19,782 bases of DNA. Source: an uncultured Bacilli bacterium. Its GTDB lineage: Bacteria > Bacillota_I > Bacilli_A > RF39 > UBA660. A model generated the notes under the pieces. It was given only the letters and a program-made list of their open reading frames with translations. It was not told where the DNA came from and did no database searches. The DNA lies in contig CAKOMQ010000020.1 in assembly GCA_934096715.1 (NCBI GenBank), positions 1-19,782 on the forward strand, in the 5' to 3' direction. The position numbers and the translations under genes were made by a program. Below are positions 14,976 through 19,782 of the stretch, piece after piece (position 1 is the stretch's first letter; each line of letters starts with the position of its first letter).

Positions 14976-15131
14976 ATGAAAGGTTGGATGTCTTTTGGGT
15001 TTGGGATTTTATCAGCAGGTGCTGTAGGTTTAGGAACTTATGCTATTATGAATAAGAGTACTAAAAGTAAAGCAGATAAAATGATAAATAATATGCTTGA
15101 TAAAGTTAATAACTCTAATATAATGAAGTAA
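14976..15131 (+). CDS. Small single-pass membrane protein, 51 aa
   Basis: Codons from ATG 14976 to TAA 15129-15131 with a clear GTGGAGG six bases upstream. The sequence begins MKGWMSFGFGILSAGAVGLG, one glycine-rich hydrophobic helix, followed by a basic tail (MNKSTKSKADKM) and a short amphipathic end. A TATAAT at 14954-14959 gives it its own likely -10. Glycine-rich short helices followed by Lys-rich tails occur in many Firmicutes small membrane proteins (YtxH-like); that is only a resemblance. Terminator immediately after. Confidence 0.65.
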   Translation: MKGWMSFGFGILSAGAVGLGTYAIMNKSTKSKADKMINNMLDKVNNSNIMK

Positions 15132-15154
15132 TTAGTAAATATTACTTCTTTTTT
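15125..15154 (+). terminator. Intrinsic terminator after the 51-aa gene
   Basis: GAAGTAAT / ATTACTTC, 8-base loop, T run 15149-15154; the stop codon is in the 5' arm. Confidence 0.8.
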
Positions 15155-15209
15155 GTTTAATAAGTGTAAAGTAGACATCTATTTTATTTTAATATTTATT
15201 TATTTTAAG

Positions 15210-15220
15210 TATAATATAAT
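15210..15220 (+). promoter_or_regulatory. Candidate -10 of the AI-2E permease gene
   Basis: Two overlapping TATAAT hexamers (15210-15215 and 15215-15220) about 15-20 bases before the ATG; no good -35 seen. Confidence 0.4.
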
Positions 15221-15234
15221 TGAGAAGGTGAATT

Positions 15235-16356
15235 ATGAAAAATAATCAAATTAATAATAATGATCTAAATGGATTAATAAGTTTAGGTAAAAAGATATTA
15301 AATCTTATCTATGTTATTAGTATAGTAGGTATTATCTTAGGTATAGTAGTAGTAGCTAGAGAGTTAAAATTAATGCCTTTTATATTAGATTTACTTAGTG
15401 TATTGTCTTCTTTGTTTATTGGATTTATATTTGCTTGGTTATTTAGACCGCTTGTTAAGAAAATGAACAAGAAGTTACCTAATATAGTTAGTTCTTTATT
15501 AGTTTTTGGTGGAGTAGTAATTATAATAATATTATTTATGTATGTATTTATACCACTTATATATAATGAAGTTAATGAACTTGCTGGTAAGATACCTAAT
15601 ATAGTTGAAGTATCTACTAATAAGGTAGAGAATATTCTTGAAAGAATTGATATAGAACAATTTAATGCTACTAAAATAGTAGATGAAACTATGGCTAGTA
15701 TTAATGTCTATTTTACAGAGTTAACTAAGTCTTTACCTAATAGTGTTATAAATATATTCTTATCATTATTTAGTGGTATAGGGACATTTGTAATGGGACT
15801 TATCATTGGTCTTTATATGCTAATGGATTATGAAAATATTGGTAAGTTTATGAAAAAATTATTACCAGATAAGAATCGTGATGAGATAGTTGGATTATTT
15901 GAACGAATTGGTAACGAAGCAAGAAAATGTGTTAATGGTACTTTGACTGTTGCTTGTATGGTATTTGTTTGTGATTCCATTGGATTTGCACTTATTGGTT
16001 TAGATGCTCCAGTATTATTTGGTTTATTCTGTGGTATAACAGATTTAATTCCATATATTGGTCCTTACATTGGTGGTGCAGCTGCTGTAATAGTAGGATT
16101 TACTAATAGTGCTTTTGTGGGGGCTGCTACATTAATTATTTGTGTTATAGTCCAAGTGCTTGAAAGTTATGTTCTTCAACCAATAGTTATGAGTAAGGCA
16201 AGTAACTTGCATCCTGTTATAATTATTATTGGTTTATTAATATTCGGTCATTTCTTTGGTATTCTAGGTATGGTTTTAGCAACACCTACAATGGCTATTA
16301 TAAATGTAATTTTAAAGTTTACTATTGGTAAGATAAATAGTAAGAAGACTATATAG
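15235..16356 (+). CDS. AI-2E family membrane permease
   Basis: A 373-aa polytopic membrane protein of the AI-2E/PerM/YueF family. It opens with hydrophobic helices (LIYVISIVGIILGIVVV; LSSLFIGFIFAWLFRPL), then a soluble amphipathic stretch (NEVNELAGKIPNIVEVS to residue ~175). The signature second half follows: PYIGPYIGG at 273-281, QPIVMSKASNLHPVIIII, and GHFFGILGMVLATP near the end. Length is typical (~350-390). Members have been linked to autoinducer-2 export, Na+/H+ exchange or other transport. The substrate cannot be assigned, and there is no luxS in the window. Preceded by GAGAAGGTG; monocistronic, bounded by terminators. Confidence 0.9.
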   Translation: MKNNQINNNDLNGLISLGKKILNLIYVISIVGIILGIVVVARELKLMPFILDLLSVLSSLFIGFIFAWLFRPLVKKMNKKLPNIVSSLLVFGGVVIIIILFMYVFIPLIYNEVNELAGKIPNIVEVSTNKVENILERIDIEQFNATKIVDETMASINVYFTELTKSLPNSVINIFLSLFSGIGTFVMGLIIGLYMLMDYENIGKFMKKLLPDKNRDEIVGLFERIGNEARKCVNGTLTVACMVFVCDSIGFALIGLDAPVLFGLFCGITDLIPYIGPYIGGAAAVIVGFTNSAFVGAATLIICVIVQVLESYVLQPIVMSKASNLHPVIIIIGLLIFGHFFGILGMVLATPTMAIINVILKFTIGKINSKKTI

Positions 16357-16363
16357 TTTAATT

Positions 16364-16416
16364 CCAATTGGTTAAAATTGTGTATTTACACAGTTTTAGC
16401 CAGTTGGTTTATTGTT
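16364..16416 (+). terminator. Long 21-bp hairpin terminator
   Basis: Arms 16364-16384 and 16387-16407 pair over 21 positions with three U-G pairs and no mismatch, then TTTATTGTTT. All three wobble pairs are stable only in RNA of the plus strand. Confidence 0.75.
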
Positions 16417-16440
16417 TAATTAGGCAAAATGTTATATAAT
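16412..16440 (+). promoter_or_regulatory. Candidate promoter of the AAA ATPase gene
   Basis: TTGTTT (16412-16417), 17-base spacer, TATAAT (16435-16440); start near 16447, 15 bases before the ATG. Confidence 0.5.
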
Positions 16441-16461
16441 AATATTAGTTGGAGGTTAAGT

Positions 16462-17739
16462 ATGGAAATAAAAAGAGAGAAATATTTACAAAGATTAATT
16501 GATAAACAAGGTAATGGAATGATAAAGATTATAACAGGTCTTCGAAGAAGTGGAAAATCATATCTATTAAGTGAAATATTTAAAAATTATTTAATAAATA
16601 ATGGTATTCCGGAAGATCATATAATATATCTTACTTTAGATACTAAATCTAATGAAAAATATCTTGATTCAGAAGTTTTAAATAACTATTTACTTAAACA
16701 TGTAAAAAATAATAATGAAAAATATTACGTGCTTTTAGATGAGATACAAAAATGTGATGATTTTGTTCCCGTTTTAAATGAACTTGCTTATATGAAAAAT
16801 GTTGATGTATATGTTACTGGAAGTAATTCAAAAATGCTATCTAGTGATATAAGTACAGAATTCAGAGGCAGGGGAGATGTAATTCATTTATATCCACTTA
16901 CTTTTAAAGAATATTTAGAAGCAAGTGAAATGGATAAAGATGATGCTTGGAATGAATATGTATTATATGGTGGACTTCCTTATACTTTATTTTGTAAAAC
17001 TGATGATGAAAAATCTGATTACTTAAAATCTTTATATAATGAAACTTATATGATTGATTTAAAAGAAAGAAGAAAAATTAAAGATGAACAATTAATGAAT
17101 GATATCATGGATGTATTATCTAGCCAAATCGGATCACTTACTAACCCTACAAGATTAACTAATATTATTAATAATAATTACAAGAAAGATAATTCTAAAT
17201 TATCTAAAACAGTTTCAAACGAGACAGTTGAAAAATATATTAATTATTTAGAAGAAGCATTTTTAATATCAAAAACTAGAAGATATGATATTAAAGGTAA
17301 TAATTATATTAATTCACCTTATAAGTATTACTACGAAGATATTGGTTTAAGAAATTCTAGACTAAATTTTCGACAACTAGATGATGGTCATATTATGGAA
17401 AACATAATATATAATGAATTAATATCTAGAAGATTAAATGTAGATGTTGGTGTAGTAGAAACATTTGAAAAAAATAGTAATGATGTTACTACTAGGAAAA
17501 AGTATGAAGTTGATTTTATAGTTAATAAGGGTGCTAAAAAATATTACATACAATCAGCATATCAGTTAAGTGGAGATAAAAAAATAGAACAAGAAAAAAA
17601 TTCATTAAGAAATATTGATGATTCATTTAAAAAGATTATTGTTGTTAAAGATAACATTAAAACTAGAATAGATAATGATGGTATAGTTACAATGGGATTA
17701 TATTATTTCTTACTTAATGAGAATAGTTTAGATGAGTAG
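16462..17739 (+). CDS. AAA_14/DUF4143 ATPase
   Basis: A 425-aa P-loop ATPase of the AAA_14 plus DUF4143 type. Walker A GLRRSGKS at 26-33, Walker B VLLDEIQK at ~90-97, the sensor-like VTGSNSKMLSSDIS, and the family hallmark FRGRGDVIHLYPLTFKEYLE. A helical middle follows, with the C-terminal DUF4143 part containing KYEVDFIVNKGAKKYYIQSA, which resembles a PD-(D/E)xK nuclease-like fold. I start at ATG 16462 because GGAGG at 16451-16455 precedes it; the in-frame ATG at 16429 lies in the promoter. The role of the family is poorly defined. These genes are widespread, often multicopy and solitary. Monocistronic, ends in a terminator. Confidence 0.88.
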   Translation: MEIKREKYLQRLIDKQGNGMIKIITGLRRSGKSYLLSEIFKNYLINNGIPEDHIIYLTLDTKSNEKYLDSEVLNNYLLKHVKNNNEKYYVLLDEIQKCDDFVPVLNELAYMKNVDVYVTGSNSKMLSSDISTEFRGRGDVIHLYPLTFKEYLEASEMDKDDAWNEYVLYGGLPYTLFCKTDDEKSDYLKSLYNETYMIDLKERRKIKDEQLMNDIMDVLSSQIGSLTNPTRLTNIINNNYKKDNSKLSKTVSNETVEKYINYLEEAFLISKTRRYDIKGNNYINSPYKYYYEDIGLRNSRLNFRQLDDGHIMENIIYNELISRRLNVDVGVVETFEKNSNDVTTRKKYEVDFIVNKGAKKYYIQSAYQLSGDKKIEQEKNSLRNIDDSFKKIIVVKDNIKTRIDNDGIVTMGLYYFLLNENSLDE

Positions 17740-17754
17740 CAATTGCTACTTTTT
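17735..17754 (+). terminator. Intrinsic terminator at the ATPase stop codon
   Basis: AGTAGC AATT GCTACT followed by TTTT; the TAG stop (17737-17739) lies in the 5' arm. Confidence 0.7.
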
Positions 17755-17756
17755 CT

Positions 17757-17784
17757 TTGTTATAAGAAGGTTTTATGTTAAAAT
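17757..17784 (+). promoter_or_regulatory. Candidate promoter of pduL-dusB
   Basis: TTGTTA (17757-17762), 16-base spacer, TAAAAT (17779-17784) with TGT before it (extended -10). Confidence 0.55.
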
Positions 17785-17800
17785 TAAATAGGTGATATGA

Positions 17801-18361
17801 ATGGAATATAAAATAAAAGTTGGTGTAAGTAATAGACATGTACACTTAACTCTAGAAGATTATAAATTACTTTTTGATGGGGATTTAGAAGTTGATTATA
17901 AATTAAATCAAATTGGAGAATTTGCTAGTAATAAAAGATTAACTCTAGTAAATGGAGATAAAGAAATAGAAGATGTTAGAGTAGTAGGACCTTTAAGAAA
18001 ATATACTCAAGTTGAAGTATCTAGAAATGATGCAAGACATCTAGGAGTTAAACCACCTGTTAGAACTAGTGGAGATATTATTGGTAGTGAAATTATTACT
18101 CTTAAAACGGATAAAGGAGAAATTACTCGTGAAGCTTGTGTAATAGCAGATAGACATGTTCATATGAGTCCAAGTGATGCGATAAAATATGGAGTAGTTA
18201 ATAAGCAAAAAGTTCAAATTAAAGTTTCAGGAGATAAATCGGGTATAATGGATGCTTTCATTAAAGTTGGAGAAACTGGTTACTATGAATTCCATATAGA
18301 TACAGATGATGCGAATGCATTTGACTTAAAAAATGACGATGAGGTTACTTTAGTAATATGA
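17801..18361 (+). CDS. pduL: Phosphate acyltransferase PduL type (phosphotransacetylase)
   Basis: 186 aa. PduL enzymes transfer an acyl group between CoA and phosphate (propanoyl or acetyl) and are unrelated to Pta. Two zinc-binding HxH motifs are visible, SNRHVHL (His13, His15) and ADRHVHMSP (His119, His121), with a further His165 in EFHIDTDDANAF, each in the middle of a beta-barrel repeat. RTSGDIIGSE is also typical. The protein starts directly at the first domain, without the N-terminal encapsulation helix of microcompartment PduL, and no shell genes are nearby. A cytosolic role in acetyl-phosphate/acetyl-CoA exchange is therefore likely, pairing with the phosphoketolase at 4789. Start supported by AGGTGAT. 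Overlaps dusB by four bases (ATGA). Confidence 0.93.
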   Translation: MEYKIKVGVSNRHVHLTLEDYKLLFDGDLEVDYKLNQIGEFASNKRLTLVNGDKEIEDVRVVGPLRKYTQVEVSRNDARHLGVKPPVRTSGDIIGSEIITLKTDKGEITREACVIADRHVHMSPSDAIKYGVVNKQKVQIKVSGDKSGIMDAFIKVGETGYYEFHIDTDDANAFDLKNDDEVTLVI

Positions 18362-19338
18362 GTTTCTTTATAGGTAATATAGAAATTAAAAATAATTTAG
18401 TACTAGCTCCTATGGCTGGTTTTTCTAATACTACTTTTAGAAAAATATGTAAGAGTATGGGAGCAGGTTTAGTAGTATGTGAAATGGTTTCTGATAAAGC
18501 TATTATGTATGATAGTAAGAAAACTTATGAACTTTTAAAAATGGATGAACAAGAAAGACCTATATCACAACAAATATTTGGAAGTGATAAAGAATCTTTT
18601 GTAATAGCGGCTAAAAAGATAGTAGAGTATATGCATCCAGATATAATAGATATTAATATGGGGTGTCCTGTTCCAAAAGTTGCTGTTAAATCACAAGCTG
18701 GAAGTGCGCTTCTTAAGAATCCTGATAAGATATATGAAATAGTTAAAAGTGTCGTTGAAAGTGTAGATGTTCCAGTTACTGTAAAGATAAGAAGTGGATG
18801 GGATGAAAAGAATATTAATGCGGTTGAAGTTGCTAAAGTTATAGAAAAAGCAGGTGCTAGTGCAATAACTATTCATGGTAGAACTAGATCTCTTGGCTAT
18901 AGTGGTAAAGTAGACTTAGATATAATTAAAAGCGTTGTAGAAAGTGTAAATATTCCTGTTATAGGTAATGGAGATGTTTTAACAGTAGAAGACTACTTGC
19001 ATATGATGGAATATACTGGATGTAAAGCTGTAATGATAGGGCGCGGTGCCTTAGGTAATCCATGGATATTTAAAAATATCTTAGATTATTTATCCACTGG
19101 TACATATACACTCCCTACTTTAATAGATAGATTTAATATGATGAAATATCATATAAATGAGTTATGTAAAGATAAAAATGAAACAGTAGCTATTCTAGAA
19201 ATGCGTACTTTCTTAATGTATTATTTAAAAGGAATTGAAAATACTAAAGAATTAAAAGTTAATATATGTAAGTGTAAATCTAAAGAAGAACTTATAAATT
19301 TATTAGATGAATTTATAGAAAAATATAATGTAAAATAA
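18358..19338 (+). CDS. dusB: tRNA-dihydrouridine synthase (DusB family)
   Basis: A 326-aa FMN-dependent TIM-barrel enzyme that reduces uridine in the D-loop of tRNA with NAD(P)H. Visible: the opening LAPMAGFSNTTFR, catalytic Cys103 in INMGCPVPKV, KIRSGW at 143-148, FMN-site TIHGRTRSLGYSG (171-183), IGNGDV, and the phosphate-binding IGRGALGNPW at ~227-236. The short helical C-terminal domain follows (MRTFLMYYLKG). The DusB/NifR3 subgroup is suggested by this pattern and by the Firmicutes context. Its ATG overlaps the pduL stop, and the nearest GAGG is about 13 bases upstream, so translation is probably coupled to pduL. Confidence 0.92.
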   Translation: MSFFIGNIEIKNNLVLAPMAGFSNTTFRKICKSMGAGLVVCEMVSDKAIMYDSKKTYELLKMDEQERPISQQIFGSDKESFVIAAKKIVEYMHPDIIDINMGCPVPKVAVKSQAGSALLKNPDKIYEIVKSVVESVDVPVTVKIRSGWDEKNINAVEVAKVIEKAGASAITIHGRTRSLGYSGKVDLDIIKSVVESVNIPVIGNGDVLTVEDYLHMMEYTGCKAVMIGRGALGNPWIFKNILDYLSTGTYTLPTLIDRFNMMKYHINELCKDKNETVAILEMRTFLMYYLKGIENTKELKVNICKCKSKEELINLLDEFIEKYNVK

Positions 19339-19343
19339 TTTGT

Positions 19344-19377
19344 AAAGTATCAATACTATATTGTCTTTGATATTTTT
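19344..19377 (+). terminator. Intrinsic terminator after dusB
   Basis: AAAGTATCAA (19344-19353) / TTGATATTTT (19367-19376) with one G-U pair, 13-base loop and T run. Its loop contains the -35 of the next promoter. Confidence 0.75.
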
Positions 19378-19389
19378 AAATGCTAGAAT
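19361..19389 (+). promoter_or_regulatory. Promoter of surface-protein copy 3
   Basis: TTGTCT (19361-19366), 17-base spacer, TAGAAT (19384-19389) with TGC before it (extended -10). The leader is only about 35 bases and unlike that of copy 2. Confidence 0.7.
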
Positions 19390-19429
19390 ATTCATAGATG
19401 GTAGATATAAATCAAGAAAGGAAAAAGGT

Positions 19430-19782
19430 ATGATGAAAAGACTAGAGAAAAGTCAACTAGTAGTAGTTGCATTCACTTTTGCATTATTACTTTTAGTAGG
19501 TGGAACATACGCATACTTTAGTATTAATGCAACTAGTGATAAGACGGGAGCTAAGGTAACAGGTAAAGCCAATAACTTAGGAAATCCATCAATGCAAATT
19601 AAAACATCTAAGTTATATCTTAATTTAGATGCAAACTTAATGAGTCAAGCAAATGCAGGAAAGACTTATTATGCTAATGAAAACGAGAGTGGACTAGCAC
19701 TAACTACTAATCCAAATTACACATTAGCAACAGCACAATTACCAGAAGGAGATGAAGCACTAGACTGTACTTATAATTATAA
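19430..19782 (+). CDS. Surface protein copy 3, 3' truncated by window edge
   Basis: Starts at ATG 19430 (or the next codon, ATG 19433) after AAGGAAAAAGG, and is open to the window end (117 codons). It has a basic start (MMKRLEKSQ), hydrophobic core (LVVVAFTFALLLLVGG) and TYAYFS motif of a SipW-dependent/TasA-like export signal. The mature part (TGAKVTGKANNLGNPSMQIK and on) is nearly identical to copy 2 and, where they overlap, to copy 1. At sites that distinguish copies 1 and 2, it alternates between them. Its variable C-terminal domain lies beyond the window. Likely exported to the cell surface. Confidence 0.85.
   Translation, partial: MMKRLEKSQLVVVAFTFALLLLVGGTYAYFSINATSDKTGAKVTGKANNLGNPSMQIKTSKLYLNLDANLMSQANAGKTYYANENESGLALTTNPNYTLATAQLPEGDEALDCTYNY

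Noticed and set aside
16429..16461. Upstream ATG 16429 as start of the AAA ATPase
   Set aside because: It precedes the -10 and lacks a ribosome binding site, while ATG 16462 has GGAGG at ideal distance.
18340..18365. Genetic code 4 (TGA as Trp)
   Set aside because: TGA ends pduL in an ATGA overlap with dusB and ends the 90-aa gene, and Trp codons are TGG throughout.
18691..18876. 61-codon minus-strand frame inside dusB
   Set aside because: Shadow of dusB; Tyr/Phe/Asn-rich composition typical of antisense frames here.
1..19782. Diversity-generating retroelement reverse transcriptase, Avd or template repeat within the window
   Set aside because: Read on both strands; no RT-like gene and no third copy of the block at 1215-1244 or its complement was found. 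If a DGR exists, these parts lie outside.

Overview
The window is low-GC DNA with strong A/T-ending codon bias, Gram-positive style ribosome binding sites (AGGAGG-like), TTGACA/TATAAT promoters and many U-tailed hairpin terminators. TGA serves as a stop (the pduL gene and the 90-aa protein end in TGA) and tryptophan is TGG, so this is not a code-4 mycoplasma. The gene content fits an uncultured gut-type member of the Bacilli, such as the RF39/Erysipelotrichales-like groups; that placement is inference. No rRNA, tRNA, CRISPR, transposase or reverse transcriptase is visible.

The window is framed by three copies of one surface-protein gene family. Copy 1 runs off the left edge (1-1308), copy 2 lies at 9065-10514 and is broken by a frameshift, and copy 3 runs off the right edge (19430-19782). 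Each intact start encodes a hydrophobic leader ending in a TYAYFS motif (SipW/TasA-like). Copies 1 and 2 end in a domain carrying a short, GC-rich, adenine-poor, highly divergent stretch followed by an almost invariant AAVRPVFYL block. That is the most unusual signal here. It looks like the variable region of a diversity-generating retroelement target, or a cassette exchanged between paralogs. Copy 3 is a mosaic of variants found in copies 1 and 2, which points to gene conversion.

Between copies 1 and 2 are: a Sel1/TPR-repeat protein on the minus strand with its own good promoter; a dicarboxylate/amino-acid:cation symporter; a short ORF interrupted by one stop codon; a candidate standalone small RNA; and a three-gene operon of phosphoketolase, an S66 LD-carboxypeptidase-like peptidase and a HAD phosphatase. 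Copy 2 has a long leader with a G10 tract and a terminator hairpin directly before its ribosome binding site, suggesting phase variation or attenuation.

Between copies 2 and 3 are housekeeping genes. infC-rpmI-rplT follows a consensus promoter and an attenuated leader; infC probably starts at an ATA codon and L20 carries a C-terminal Rho_N/SAP-like extension. Two small unknown proteins that look like divergent tandem paralogs come next. They are followed by a RecD2-type helicase (possibly leaderless mRNA), a 51-aa membrane protein, an AI-2E family permease, an AAA/DUF4143 ATPase, and a pduL-dusB pair with a 4-bp overlap.

Phosphoketolase makes acetyl-phosphate and PduL can interconvert acetyl-phosphate and acetyl-CoA, so the two enzymes form an acetyl-phosphate node. 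Promoters and terminators are tightly packed, and in at least two places (12711-12747 and 19344-19389) a terminator and the next promoter overlap.
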